A stretch of 64,000 bases of DNA from assembly GCA_013398275.1 (NCBI GenBank), contig VZSE01002018.1, positions 434,942 through 498,941 of the forward strand. Direction: 5' to 3'. The DNA comes from Promerops cafer (lineage: Eukaryota; Chordata; Aves; Passeriformes; Nectariniidae). Below, one piece after another: positions 24,640-38,282 of this stretch. Each line of letters starts with the position of its first letter. Position 1 is the first letter of the stretch. The translations under genes were made by a program, and so were the position numbers. The notes beneath the pieces were generated by a model that saw only the letters and a program-made list of their open reading frames with translations, did not search any database and was not told the DNA's origin.

Positions 24640-27600
24640 ATGGCTGAACGGTGGGGACTCAGCACTGAGATGGTTAATTTATTAAAATGTCTCTAGGTGC
24701 AGCGGGGGAGGCAGCCCTTCATGTGACTGCCTTGTAGGACAGTGTGGGTGCTGCTCAGCTGTGACAGACACAGCCCCAGAGCTTGTCAATGAAACAGTGA
24801 CATCTGAGCTGTAAGCAGGTATAAATATATGAAAGGACAGTATCAGGACATCCAAATGATCAAAAATGGTCCAGTAGTGGTCCAGAACCATGTTAGAGAT
24901 TCACTCAGGATCCCAAAGTGAAAATTACTACTCAAAGATGTTCTATTTTGTTTACCCATGACTCAGTTTCTTGCTGCCTCTGAATACTTTGCTTTCACTC
25001 CAAGAGGTGAACTGCATACCTACATGGTCTAAAACACCCATGTCCCTAAACTGTGTATTTATGATAACCTAAAAAGCCTGTAAGTCAATTTTGTCCTTGG
25101 AATGTATCCCATACTCAGCTTTTTTTCTCCATTTCTTTTTCCTATTTGATTTGTCTAGATTGATAATCGAGAAAGATCACATTGTGATCACCTCTGCAGA
25201 CATGTTTCAGTGCTGACAGGAGCAGTGTGGATCTAGATGATGCTTTTCCTGAAACTCATTCTCACAGATGTTGCTACACAGACCTGCCAGAGTAAGCAAT
25301 GTAAACAGTTGTGGGGAGGAGCCTCCTCCCTGAACAAACACAATTCATGAGAGGAGAATGCATCTGAAGTTCTTGTAAGATCATGTAGCCCTCACGAGCA
25401 GTAGTATTTACTTGTGGTTTTGCCTAAATTTCGGGGTGAACACTACATTTTACCCTGTGAATTTCTGGAGGGGTATGTCATTTAAAATGCTTTCATAGCA
25501 ACTCTGCATTGTGTGAGAATTGCATCCACCTATTTCAGAAAAAGTCTAAAAAAAGGTAGGGAATAGTGATTTATGTGTGAAACCTAGTTACAGTCTATTT
25601 CCTATCTATGAACACGGATCTTCATTTCTCTGTGCCTCAGCTTCTCCATCTGTAAAAGATCATTAATTATTTCAGAGCCATAAAAAAGGCTACTTCACTG
25701 AAATCTAGTGAAGTAACATTTCCAAGTGCTTGAGATACACAGAAGTGATTAGAGAGTATAAAAATATGACTGGGAACAGAAGGGGAATAAATAAAGTGCT
25801 AAAACACTTTAATGAGAAGTGCTGACAGTGAATTTGTTCACTCTGAGTGGCAATTCATTTCACAGATCTAATATCTGCCTTTGGGTCCAAACAAATTGAA
25901 TCTTGCATGGATGAGAAACTAGATCAGATCTTATGGTCCTTCTCATAGGACAAAATCCACACTGTCTTCTAGAAAGTCACTCCTAACATGAAAATGAGAT
26001 GAGTTTTGAACAGACGATTTCCTGAGACTTGAAAGAAATCTTATGCTTCATCTCCCTTGTTGCATGGATATTCATCACTCTTTGTCATGGAAATCTCTGA
26101 AAATCCTGTATTTTCCTATTATCTCTCAGTTTTCCACTAATAAAATATCTGTGCTGTGGATTTCTAGTTGTTCAAGTGTTTCTGGCACATTTGATATGGT
26201 GTGAGAGACAATAAAGAAATTGTGTGTTGCAGGAGAGACTGCTCTTCACACTGCTGTGGTTAAATAAACCATCAGTTTGGTGAAGGCAGTAATGAAAAAG
26301 GGAGATGATGTCAAGAATCCTCGGGCCATTAAACAAATTTTCAGTCCCAGCTATTACAATCTCATCTGGTATTCACCTGTAGGTTAAACTGCTGTGTTTT
26401 CTTTATTTCTGACATGGGTGTCTCTGCAACTGTCCATCTTTTCTTCCTCTTTCTATCAACCTGTCCAATCAGTAGCATGTCTGTGTCTCTTCATAAATTG
26501 TAACTTCAGAATTGCCAAGGAAGACAAATCTTGTCAGAGAACTTTTCTGCAGAAGTTTGGTCTTAAAAAAGGAAGCAGTTTTTTGTCCCTGTACCCTAAT
26601 GGAACTGTGACCCATAGGGAAATGCCTGTTTGAGCCTGCAGGCAGCCTGATACAGTGAAAAGAAGCAGGAAACTTTAACCCTGTAAGATAATGGTACTGA
26701 CAAGAGCTGTTAATGACTTCACTGTCACCCATTACAACACTAATACAGCTAATCTGAAACTTCATACCATGCTTTCTCTCTCATACCATGCCCAAAAAAC
26801 ATCAGCTCTTCATATGCAACTATGAAAATATTCTGCAACCTCAACTGTGAATAGAAATATGCAATATGAAGTTCTGATGTCTGTGGAAAGTGATTCTAAA
26901 CCAAAGTCAGCATAAAAAATTATCTAAGGAACCCAAAAGGGCAGATTGTGCAAATGCATCCACATTGTTAATAATGTTTTCTTTTCGAATTGAACTGTTG
27001 TTCTGTGGGTCCAGATGTATTATAAGGTAACATTTGACATCAGACATGGCTTCATGGTTTGTCCCTTCAGTTAATACAGATGGCTTTGTGACAGTGATAT
27101 TATTAATTTAAAATTTAGCTGTCTGAACATACGTGTATATGAAATATTCATATAATCTCTTATCTACCCTTCTAAAATTGAAAAGCATTGCTTCAGAGTG
27201 CACAGACTTGTGATTTTCTTTCCAAAGCTGTGTTTCCAATTTCTTTCTCATGTGGATGCATTTCCTTCTTCCATTGTCTCCTATAGTCTTCGTGTCATGT
27301 CACATCACAGCACGCCACATCATCTCTTCTCACCTAAGCATATGCTTCAGAAAAGCATACAACAGTCACAGCAGATATTCAAACAGGCCTCAAAAATACA
27401 GCAACAAAAAAGGGGTTGAACTTGGATAAACAAAAGTGTGGCCTGAGTATCAGGAAATATTTGTGATAGTATGGAACTGGGGATATAAAGCATTAGGCAC
27501 TTAGCAGACAAATCCCTGCTCACTTTAAATTAGAGTAGACAAAGTAAAGAATTATTATTAATATGCTAACACTCAGTAAGTCTCTCTCTTGACACAAAAC

Positions 27601-28930
27601 ATCTGGCTATGATAAAAAAAACCGTCTCTTTGAAATGCTGGAACACCTCTGCTGCCAGGATTTGGAAAGACAGAGATGGAAGATCAGCATAGTGCCTTGT
27701 TGCAGGAGAGAATAATCTTTTCATTTTACTGTTAATCTGAATTACCCCTGAAGAGCAGAAAATCTGTGCAGGACAGGTGGAAAAGAATGCAAATCCAAAA
27801 CAATTTTTTTGATTTCCGTATTTCATTTCTGTTTTCATTTCTCCGAATTCTGTAGCTTGCTTGTGGTATTGCTTCTTCCTATAATGCTGGGTTTTTTCCC
27901 TTAAGATACTACTGGGCTGAACTGTCACTTGATAAAAACTGGAATAATGCAATAAATGCCAGTATTTTATTTATGTTAGTCAATCAGCTGGCCGGTGTTT
28001 AGTAATTGTCAATGGCACAAACTTTGAGTGTAAGGAAATAAGAAGAGAAATTTACTATTACTTTTATACTGACACTTCATTTTTAAGCTAAACATCTTGT
28101 GGTGTTTATATGTATATACCTGTGGTGTGTATAAAAACGTGTACTTTGTGCTTATATATGACTGTACTAAGTGTATATTACATTTTTGTTTCCATTTCTT
28201 TCCTGGAAACATCAAAATCTTCTCCTACTGAAACTAACATCGTAGATCTTTCCATCCCATTGAGTTTTCAATATTCTCCTTTAAAACAGTTACTGGTCCA
28301 TTGTCTAAATTCCAATTGAGAAAGCATGAAAATTTCCAAAAGAAGGTCACTTATCTCTCCATGTAGAAAATTAATAAAAGCAACTTTTCAGAGAGTTAGA
28401 CATTTTTCAAATCAAATCTGCTACAGATGGTGGTCTAATCTTACTCTTGATTACTTCACTGTAAATATAGTGACATTTCATTGAAGTAAAGGCATTTTAA
28501 GTGAACTACTTTTATGAGGAACAAAAATCAGTGTAAACAGAGCCATTATGAGGCTGATGAACTCCTTTACATCCTACTCACTCTATAAAATAAGACTGAA
28601 GTGGGACGTAAGCCTTGCACTGTGCATGATGAACTTCTCTTACATGATGAATGCTAAGTAGGTGCATCCACTCAGGTTCTGTATTGCCCTGCTAATAGAT
28701 ACCATGAGTAAGAGATAAGATTATAAACAGAAGTTATGATTAATATAAACAATTCTCTTCCCCTTTTGTTTGCCCTTTCTAATGTTTGTAAATAATTCTT
28801 TTCTTTGTTATACTTCCACTTGTATTTCATTATATGAATAGTTCTTTCTCTCTATCCCCCAAAATCAAGGAGACATTTATCTTTTAACTCCTGCCTAAAA
28901 TGAAATGCTGAAAAAAACCCCGTTATAAAT
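24640..28930. other. Non-coding DNA, no gene seen
   Basis: If the small minus-strand frame at 24460 is a terminal exon, upstream exons would be expected here or further right. I could not identify one. A 128-codon minus-strand frame at 27566-27952 and a 98-codon one at 26469-26765 have no recognisable features. A 15-bp near-palindrome (GATCACA-T-TGTGATC) lies near 25175-25190. Confidence 0.5.
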
Positions 28931-28949
28931 TATGCCTCTGGCTGTATGG

Positions 28950-29475
28950 CTTTGCAGAAAAGAGTCTTGGGATACTGATGGACCACAAGTTGAACATGAG
29001 CCAGCAATGTGTCCTTGACACCAAGAAAGCTAATCCTGGGCTACATTGGTCAGAATGCTGCCAGCAGGTCGAGAGACGTGATCATTCCCCTCTGCTCAGC
29101 TCTGGTGAGGCACCCCTTGGAGTCCTGCATCCAGATCTGGGCTTCCAAGTCAAGAGAGACATGTAGCTGCCACACAGAGTCCAACAAAAGGCCATTAAGA
29201 CAATTTAGGGAGTGGAGTTTCTTTCCCATGAGGTGAGGCAGGGAGACCTAGGACTGTCCAACATGTACAGAAGTCTGAAGGGAGTGTTTAAAGAGGGTGG
29301 ATCTGGACAGGCTCTTTCAGTGGTGTCCAGTGAGAGAAAAAAAAGCAATTAGCATGAACTAAAGCACAGCATGTTCCATCTGAACATCAGGAAATGTATT
29401 TTACTGGGAGGGTGACAAAGCACAGGAGCAGGTTGCCTAGAGATGTTGTAAAATCTAAATTTGCTGCATTTTCAG
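28950..29475 (+). mobile_element. CR1 LINE fragment
   Basis: Sense-strand CR1 landmarks are present: aagttgaacatgagccagca, tcattcccctctgctcagct, and a later block with gggagggtgacaaagcacag and caggttgcctagagatgttg. It has internal deletions and no coding capacity. Confidence 0.88.
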
Positions 29476-29479
29476 TCAT

Positions 29480-32400
29480 TTTGAGGCTCTACGTCCAAAA
29501 CAGTTCCTTACTTTAAAATTCTTCATGGGTTTGCTTGTTTGTGTCTTATGTATTTGCTCAGTGTGTAAGTTCTTACTCCCTTCTCCTTCTCCTCTGAAGA
29601 ACATAAATCTTTCATTTGCTGTCTTTACTCTCTGCTATGATTTGATTCTTGTCAAAATAATCTTCTCTCTCTTTGAGGCAACCCCTCCCTCCCCTCCCCA
29701 CCGCCAGATTCCTTTACTGTTTTTGCCTTCAGCAAATAATTCTGGAATGTTGTTATGGGAATTTCAAATGAAGTGGTGGTGTGTAAATGGAGACATTTGT
29801 TGACACAGAGTCCTCCCTCTGGATCATTTGAATGGCACTTCTCAACCTCATGGTTAAAAATATTCAGTCTTAGGCACTGGTACACTACAAACTTGAAGAA
29901 AATTAAATTAGTTCTCCAGTTTTATTAATGGCTTAGGAACAAATCTATACTTCTTTTTTACCTATGCCACCATCTAAGCAGATGATTAAACAAGACAGAG
30001 GAGATCCAAGAATGGATCCTTGACCTGACTTGGTATGCCAAAAAATGAAAAAGCAGAGGAGATTGCTGACTAGGACATCATGGATACATTTGCTTAAGAA
30101 CAGTAGTTCAGTGTTGGGGGATCTTGACAATGATGGATCAATTTGAAGAGAGGACTGGAAGGGGTGCATGTTATTTTTTATATCTGTCATCAGCTTAGAA
30201 GACTTGGTAATTCACAGGGTACATTCCCGTGTGAATGGGATCACAGATCCCAAGTGATGTATGGACAACCATTGAGTTGCTATGATGAAACACACACATC
30301 ACAGCTCTGTGCAATCCAACAGCACTGTCAGTTCTATAACAAATGACAGGATAATTTTACAGCATGGCCACCCAGATCCACTAAAAGACTTGAGCCTGTG
30401 ATCCATAGTTGCTCCAGCTGATCTATTTCAGTTTCAGAGAGGATGTAGTTTAAGAATTTCTTGACTGAGTTATTTTAGACCCTAGGATACTGCTGCTATG
30501 CTTACCCTCAGACCACACATATGTGACTTAGAGTTTATCTCATCTAGCTTTGCTCTAGCTGTATGTTGTAGGGGACCTATCTAATAGATACTCTCTCAAG
30601 CAGGCATGGAAAAAATTGATAGGATACAAACCAGCACTCATGAACCAGCATTTGGCAGGTGAGGTGCTAAGGCCTACCTTTGATAGGGCCATTAGGAATT
30701 CAGAAATTCTGGATCACTTTCATTTTATATATTTTATATTTGTAAATTCTTGGTTGTAATTAAAAAATGCTATAGCAATATGGCCCAGGATTGTATCTCC
30801 TCTGCCCTTGGAGTTTCACCAAATTGAAGTCACAGGTTCATTCCTTATTGTATTTAAGAAGGGCTTACAACCCAGGAACAGCTAGATGCTAGCTTCTTCT
30901 GATGAGGTGCTGAACAAGCAAAGGAAAACTGTGTCTAGGGAGGAAGTGGCAGACACTGATATATTTTCCTTAATTCAGGTGGTTCTTGTAAATACTTAGA
31001 GGTTTAGATAGTAATGTTCTCTTAAAATTGATCTTACATAGTCCAGACTTGACTTATGGATCATTTTAAGGTCTGTTAGATTGAAAATACTGATTAAAAA
31101 CTGCTTAGCATTGTAAAATGCCAATAAGAAGATCTATTTTTTGAAAATTCTCCTCTAAGGGTAGTGCTTGACAGCTGGGAAAAAAAAAAGAGTGCACTTT
31201 CTATCTACACAGAATGGGTTTCCTAAAAAAAAAACATTTACGTCAGAAGGATCAGAGTGTCCTGATTGAGTCAAAGGACTCAATTGTGAAAGGCTTACTG
31301 TGATTTGTGGGTGAATAAGCAGTGAACAGTCAGTGTGAGAGGCTGGTTTCCTGTCCATGTATTAGTGACACTGGTTCTGTCTATTCTTCATATTCTCTTC
31401 TTAGAAAGGAAGGCAGAAGATGTGATGAAGAAGAGAACCATAACAAGGATGGGAGGACCAAACAAGATGTGTGATAGGGGACATGTAAATATTTCCTTTT
31501 TTCAGAATATAAAGAAGCAAGTATGTGACCCAATGATGGTGGAAAATGCAGAAGTATCAGATTACAAACAGCTCTTTATCCAAACTGGGTAGTGTACAAA
31601 AGTGCCAGGCAAACTGCAATTAAAAATTATCACAGCCATGGGAAAAAACAGTCCAAAGTATCTTCTAGATTCATTAACCAAGATTAGATGCCTTTCTAGC
31701 AAAAATTCTTCAGTCAAATGTAAGTTAAACTCAACAGTGGGTGAAGAGGTGAAGTGTACTGTCCTGGAGGGTAAAGATCAATGTTCCCTCTTCCACCTTA
31801 ATAGTAGAGACAGTAAGGCACATTATAATTACTGTCTTTTCTAACAGAGCAACATGAATAGATCTACTTTTAAACAGCTCATTTCATATAGTGCCTTGCC
31901 ATTCCTATCCGTCCAACTACGTGATTTCCCTGAATAAATCTGATTTTCTTATTTTTAATCTCCTGTTCACTTGCAGAGTTAGTATGGTTCAAAGAGGGCA
32001 AGAGTCTGATCTCAGCAACAGAATTGTTTATAAATGGCCAATTTGTTCCAGCTGTCCAAATGCATAGGCAGTAGTAGGTTTGGCTAAAAGTGTCCAAAAT
32101 GTGATGAGAGTTGCACAGATGTAACTCAAATCCCAGTTGTAGCCAGCAGCCTGTGTAGCTTCTAGTGTCACTGTAAACTGGAAAAAAAATCCTACCTTAC
32201 TTAGTATAGCCTGAATTTAGGGAATTAGTTTTCAGAAGCAAACAGCTTTATCACTGTCAGCTAAGCACACTTGGTCTTGTATAAGAGACATAAATAAAAG
32301 GCCAAACTATTAACTGTTTGGGGCATAGATGTCAACCCATTGCACTCATACTTGTGACTAGCTCTTGCAGCACTGGAGTAAACTCTGTTCGTTTCAGGAA

Positions 32401-35400
32401 CAGAGGTCATGGGAAGAAACCAGAAGGAAATCTCAGTATGTTTTCATGAATCTGCATGTTTCAACAGGGAATATTTCAGGAAGAGAGTTTTCTTGTAACC
32501 TGGGAAAGGGTGATGAGAATAGCTAAGCTCCAAGGCTTTTTGAGGGCAGTTCTGTACTTCAGCACACCGGGACACTTCAGTTCTGCATTTCAGCACACCA
32601 GGGGGAGCGATTCCTCTTTGAACAGGTCCCAGTTACAGCTCTGCAAGGTCTAGAAGAGACAGTGGCTTTTCATTAGCTCAGCGCAGCCCTTTCAGCAACA
32701 CTGAAGTGGAAGAGCTTTACACAAAGAGCACGATGACCTTGAATGCCGCAACAAAATGTAAATTCTGACAGAAGTGCCATTTTTTCCATATAGATTTGAA
32801 GAGTGAAGGATTAGATTAACTTTTAGGTGGAGCAATGAGGTTTGCTCTTCCATGCTGTCTTTTAATGATATCCAAAGATTCGAATTTATGTGTTATCTGC
32901 AATCCTCCGGATGCCTGGTACTCATGAATAGTTGCTGACACCCAACACATGATCAGCTGATTGCATTGCCCCTCTACCATTACCTGGTTTCAGGAAGAGA
33001 ATTTATCACTTTTCTCCTGAACCTAAATCTACTGCCTAGCTGCATCTCTAGGTGTAGAAGATATGAACTTCATGTAGAAAAATTGTGTAGCCAACTGGTG
33101 AGAAAATGTGGCAAAAGCAGGATGGATTCTAGCTGGTTACCTTCACTTGGAATAGCCCTCAAGTAGATGTGTTGGCTGGAAACATGACCAAGGAAGATCC
33201 AGTGGTAGGGAGAGCTCTACCCTTGTTTGTTTAGTAAAGCCAACTTCTTTGGTGGTGTCCATCATTTCCTACCACAGGTTTCATTCAGCTTCATAACATA
33301 TGAATTGTCTAGGACTAGCTGCAGCAGCTTCTTTCTTTCTAGATAGCCCTAGGTGCTGAATATATTTGTGCTAAACAGACATTTTCAGCATTTCTCTCCA
33401 CTGAGCAGCTTGTCCTCCCTCAATTAGCCCTAATACAGTGCTGTCAAAGCATGCACTAAGATTACACTCTTCAATTTTAAAAAACAAACTAACAAGAAAC
33501 CAGGGGCTTCAGACATTTCACCTGCACGTGCATTGAAGATACCTGGGTGCAAAGCACAGAAATCACTGTGTAACTCATACTGACATTAAGCCTTTCCTTA
33601 AAATCACTTCATGCATGGAAGAAAAAATCTTAGCTTATGTGCTTGTCTTTGAACACTGGCGAGCAGGGCCTGCTTCTGGCAGAAACATGCCAAGGCTTAG
33701 TGAGGCAGGAGTGCACAGGCATGTAGCTCCTGGCTGAGAATTCCACTTGGCTGCCAAAGCAGCATAGGTGGGAACTTGCTTGCCCGACGTGCTCTCTGGC
33801 AGCACAGAACATTAGCTGACATCCTGGTGCAGATCCAATTATCTGTCTGGGAGGCTGTCCAGCAACAGGCACCAAAAAGACAGGTTCAAGGAACCTCATC
33901 AGGAATAATTACAAAACAGCTTGCCTTAAGGTGAAGTTTCTTCCTGTTTCCAGACAGTGAAAAGTTGGTGTTCAAGCACAAAAGACATTCATCTTTGAAA
34001 TATACTCTTTCTAGCTATAGGTATGACTCTTCTGAGCTTGCACACAAATGCCTAACGCCCTTAAGAAGGTCTGTCTACTGAACCCCGTGCGTGTAGTTTA
34101 TTCATTACTCTTGTACACTGCCTGCTGTAGAAATCATATGGAGTAAAGGTGGGCAATAACTTTTTAGTCTCCCATTGCTTCTCTGGCAAAGAACATAGCT
34201 CTGTAAGACTGTTTTGGCATTGTTTCTCATTCTTCTGGTGAAGGGCAGATACCATGTGCCAAGGTGAGCCCACAGCTTTCCCTCCTCATTCTCATGCCTA
34301 GCTGATGGGGGTGCTCATATACTGCAGGACATCCCAGATGACTGTGGAAACAGTGTATAATTCCTGGTTTCAGATGACTGAGAAAAGTAAGATCAGGGTA
34401 ATTCTAACGCTTTTGCCATGACTGCCCTTCCTCCATGTTTGCACAGTTAGGGAGTGACATGATGGCAAATGACACAAGCTGCATTGCAACTTGAGAATCT
34501 TTGCATCCCAAACTGTGTAAGAGAATAACCACCTGAAAATTGGGAACACACTGGGAATAAAGAGAATGGAGACACTTCTAACAGAAAAGAGTTACCCATT
34601 TGCACTCAAATGTGATGCCAAGCCTGCTCCTTGTGCAGTTCTAAGTCTCACTGTTAGCACAACAGAATTCAGGCAAAGCTCCCATTTAATCTCCTATCAC
34701 ACGAAGAGAGAGAGAAAATGGTTTTTTTTCTGCATGTAAGTTTCTACTAGGCTGGAAAGAGGCCATAGAATTCTATCTAGATTGCTAATCTCTCCAGTAA
34801 TCCTGACCACTCAAGGCTTGGAAAAGAAAGGCTGCCTTGTTTCCAAATGGCACGTGGAACTTCTAGAATACACTCATATATGAAGATGCATACATGCACT
34901 GTTGTCCTCTGGTGAATATATATGGAAGGTGCTAGAGACCACAGATTCCCCTCAACATCTTGTGCTCAATATGCTTTCTGAAGAGGACAACACTTGTTCT
35001 GTCTCAGATGCCGTGGGTGGAGCTGACAGTCAGTCAGCATACATGTGACTGGATGTGTGAGTATTACAAGTTTCCAGAAACCCCTTAAAAAGCACAGACT
35101 GAGATTTTCTAGGTTGGACTCTAGTTGGATGTGATCTGGGGTTTTTTTTTAATCTTCACACTCTCTTTGTACTGTCATGAATGTTTTATTCATGTTTCCT
35201 TTTATTTTTTTTTTTGTATTGACTTCCTTATATCTTGAAAAATGCACTGCTGTTCTCCCTCTTCAGCAAAAAAAAAAACAAAAAAACAAAAAAACAAACA
35301 ATGTTACTTTAATTCTGTAATGGTTAGTCTGAACTGCATTGGCTATTCCAGTGCAGCTATTCTGGAGCACCTCCCATCATGTTATTGGACTCTTCAATCA

Positions 35401-36560
35401 CTCTGAAACATGGCTTTTTGGTCTTCAGTTGTTAGGCTGACTGGGGGAATCTTTAAATCCATACAGGAGTAGTATGCAAAAAAGTTGTGATGTTCTTGAC
35501 ATCTGGAGAAATACATGAGGTTCATGTCTAGTCCACAGTAAGCCAACAGATGAGCACAGATCAGAACAGTTGGGGTTATTTCCTCTCTAGACACACAGAA
35601 GGTATCATAACTGGGGTCTTGTTTATCAGACCCATTTCCATTTCGCTTCCTATGTGTTGATGAGGTAGACAAGTGTATAGTTTATGAGTTTTCCTCTCAA
35701 GCTCAACTTCACAGGGATAGATAGAGAGATACAGTCCCAAAGCTTGGCTCCTTCTTCAAGCAGATTTTCCCATAACCAGGTACTAGTCTGTCTGAAGGGA
35801 TACATAAGCTCTGCCATTCTGGTCACTATCATGTGCCTGTACCAAACAACACTGTTGATCCCAAGAACATTGTTAGCCCCCTTTTTCAGTCCTTTTATGG
35901 GACTGTACCATTCCCCAGTCTTGACAAAAACTTGTGAAAGAGTTTCACCTCACTCACTCCAACTGTCTGTTTGAAGCTGACTACTGCATGTCTGCATTTT
36001 CTTCAAAAACAATATTCAAACAACTGTGCCTAATGGCTAGGGTTAGAAAAAGAAGAAGTATCTTTCAACAGCAAAGGGTTTAATGTTTTTTCATTCTGCT
36101 TGTCATTGTAAGGGGTTCAGAAGAAAACTAAACCCAAGATCTGGGTACTCAGGATTTCAGAGTATCACAATTTATGCCTTTCCTCACAAGAATGGGCTTG
36201 TGAGAACCAGAACCTATTTGTTTCCCCCTTCACTTGCAGATCTTGCAGGATGGATTCTAGGAATTGTTATTCATTCATTCTGCTGCAGTCCCATAAATAG
36301 AGATGGACTGTTCCTCACATCAGCACAAAAGATCAGCATTTCCTACCACGGAGCAGACCCAAGAACTGCACACGAAATAGCACTGAATTATGAACCCTTT
36401 ACTCTGAACCTGTTTACCAGGTGACATCTGTTTTTTCTCACCACATACTGTGCACTAGCTGGAACTTGAGTTCCGAACTGTGCTGGCACACCAAGTGATA
36501 GCCTGATGCTCATCTCTGTCTGAGGAATAATCTCTCACACCACGATGGCATTCTTCTGAA
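29480..36560. other. Intergenic DNA downstream of EPHB5
   Basis: No gene recognised. Contents include a short inverted repeat (31265-31272 with 31277-31284), a spaced direct repeat (about 32549-32571 and 32580-32603), an A-rich run near 35270-35300, and a GC-richer patch at about 33640-33900. The patch is open in more than one frame, but with no familiar protein. Confidence 0.5.
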
Positions 36561-36564
36561 AAAA

Positions 36565-36989
36565 AAGCTAATTTTTTGTTGCCTTTATTATGTCTTTGCA
36601 GCTTTGCTGGGCTCTCAGCCATAAATAAAGCCTGCTGATGACTTTGTAAAGTTGTCAGATACCTTTTGTTGGCAGACAATAGGCAACAGGTGCTTGTGAT
36701 CTGTCCAAGCCATTATTCCATCTCCGCCCCTTATCATTGTAACCTTCCCTCCCCAAACCCATTCCCAATGTGTGACATCAGCCACATGTAAGTGTCACCA
36801 GTCATTTAGCTCTGCTTTCGAATCACAGCAAGGCTTGGTTTTTGTTCATGGAACAGGACATGTAGTGCACTCTCTGGGTGCATTAAGTCTTCAAGTAGCA
36901 TACTGACATCTTTTTCTTACACTGAAAATCTAAATTTCCCCAGAACCTTTCCAGAGTTTGAGACTAGTGGAATGAGGATGATGTAAACA
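36565..36989 (-). promoter_or_regulatory. EPHB5: Putative EPHB5 3' UTR with poly(A) signal
   Basis: The first minus-strand AATAAA after the stop is at 36584-36589, about 400 nt downstream. A GT-rich stretch follows near 36533-36546 (gtggtgtgag), as expected of a downstream cleavage element. The cleavage point itself is inferred. No other AATAAA occurs between the stop and this site. Longer 3' UTR forms cannot be excluded. Confidence 0.55.
36590..36989 (-). other. Transcribed non-coding tail (3' UTR body)
   Basis: This stretch of about 400 nt after the EPHB5 stop shows no open frame or repeat. Its only notable content is a mix of CT-rich and AT-rich runs. It is interpreted as 3' UTR purely from position. 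Confidence 0.4.
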
Positions 36990-37098
36990 TCACACTTCAA
37001 CTGGTTCAAGTTGATTCAAATGGACTCGCATGAGCTGGATGCTGTTTAGAATCTTCTTCTGGTGACCAACAAGGGTGATTCCAATACGCTGGATATCT
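36990..37098 (-). CDS. EPHB5: EPHB5 exon 16: end of SAM domain, PDZ ligand and stop
   Basis: This is 109 nt including the TGA stop at 36990-36992. The acceptor is ...gttcttctgcag, and the first base completes the Glu codon split across the intron. It reads DIQRIGITLVGHQKKIL, the last SAM helix. It ends VHLNQLEPVEV, whose final VEV fits a class II PDZ-binding motif as in other EphB tails. The match of this tail to EPHB5 (CEK9) as I remember it is the main reason for choosing that paralogue. Confidence 0.93.
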
Positions 37099-38126
37099 CT
37101 GCAGAAGAACAGAGAACACAGAAGTCATTAAAATGAACTGCTTGTTCTGAACAGTCTCAGTCCATTTTGCTGTGGATGCAAATCAGCGTGTATGGATATG
37201 TGTATGCGTGCCTATCTGTGTCTGAGAAACAGCTGACGAGGCTTCTGCTTCTGCCTGACAAATGTGTGTGGGTGGAGGGGGTGTTGGCAGAACTTGGTAG
37301 GTACAAAAAGAAGCAGTGGAATTGGGCCACGAAAAGGATCAGAGGGCTGATCTCCCACAGAAAAAAAGGAGAGTTGGAGTTGTTCCACCAGAAGAGAAGG
37401 CTCCAGAAACATCTTTCTCAATATATAAAGGGGGCATACAGGAAAGATGAAGAATTACTTTTTACCAGGCCCTGTAGTGACAGGACAAGGGAGAGTGATT
37501 TTAAACAGAAAGAGGGTAGGTTTAGACTGGAGATAAGGAAGGGTGGTGGGACACAGAAACAGGTTGCCAGGAGAAGTTGTGGATGTCCCATCCCTGTAAG
37601 CATTCAAGGTCAGGTTGGACAGTGCTGTGAGCAACATCATCTAGTGAAAGGTGTCCCTGCTTATGGCAGCGGTGTTGGACTACATGATCTTTAAAAGTCC
37701 CTTCCAACCCAAACTATTCTGTGATTCTGAGAATGTTCATTTTCCTGGATCCTGTCTTCTACATAACATTTCAACCCAGTATATGGTGTGGCTGGTTCTA
37801 CACATCTGATTAAAAGTGGTTGTTATTATCTGAGCTAGCTGTCATGAACACTCTGATGTAACAGGCTCTCTGCAGCACTAACAATACATTTTCTGATAAA
37901 CACTGGATCAGAATTAGTGCTTACAGATACAGATTACGAGTGTATCACAGCATGGATGCTGTCCAGAGACCCTAGTAATATGCAAGGAACAATAGCTACT
38001 TTGTTTTGGCTTCCCTCTCCTTTTTCATCTGCATGTATTTTCCATATAGCCAATTTCTCAGACTGCTTTCACTTTCTGCATGGAAAACTCAGTGTCTGGT
38101 ATCTGTTGCTCTTTGCTGTTACTTAC
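37099..38126 (-). other. EPHB5 intron 15, containing a CR1 fragment
   Basis: This 1.03-kb intron lies between the two SAM-coding exons. A CR1 3' fragment occupies about 37320-37735 in the opposite orientation to the gene. The 175-codon open frame over it on the plus strand is a by-product of that element. Confidence 0.85.
37320..37735 (+). mobile_element. CR1 LINE 3' fragment within EPHB5 intron 15
   Basis: Sense-strand CR1: gagaagaaggctcc-like start, tgtagtgacaggacaaggga, aggtttagactggagataag, gtggatgtcccatccctgta, and the tail ccttccaacccaaactattc...gtgattctgag. It is inserted antisense to EPHB5. It produces a long meaningless open frame on the plus strand. Confidence 0.9.
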
Positions 38127-38282
38127 TCGAGAGTCATGCGTGATATGACATCGAACGTAGCCAGACCGGCCTGGTCAAAGTTCTCCTTGTAGCGGCCCAT
38201 CTTGATAGCATCCAACCACTCGTGGGCATTGCTGAGGGAAGGGAAATCTGGAGGACAGTTGCTCAGGAGAGGCTGAGATGGT
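38127..38282 (-). CDS. EPHB5: EPHB5 exon 15: SAM domain, first part
   Basis: This 156-nt exon is phase 2-2, with acceptor ...ctcttttgcag and donor GA|gtaagt. It begins PSQPLLSNCPPDFPSL, a linker. The SAM helices then start at NAHEWLDAIKMGRYKENF and continue GLATFDVISRMTLE. SAM domains in Eph receptors mediate weak self-association and bind partners such as SHIP2-type SAM proteins. Its symmetrical phase means skipping would keep the frame but break the SAM fold. Confidence 0.96.

Noticed and set aside
27566..27952. 128-codon minus-strand open frame
   Set aside because: No familiar family, composition like surrounding non-coding DNA, and no matching exon on either side.
30195..30346. Minus-strand open segment with an acceptor-like sequence in front
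   Set aside because: It was considered as an upstream exon for the small frame at 24.5 kb, but has no good donor and no recognisable protein.
33630..33899. GC-richer 89-codon minus-strand frame
   Set aside because: More than one frame is open across the same bases because of composition, and neither gives a recognisable protein.
35394..35832. Adjacent minus-strand open frames of 92 and 60 codons
   Set aside because: They are in different frames with a stop between them and no splice pair that joins them sensibly. No recognised protein.
37167..37694. 175-codon open frame on the plus strand
   Set aside because: Most of it overlies a CR1 3' fragment inside EPHB5 intron 15. The protein has no domain-like character and the frame starts in unrelated intron sequence.
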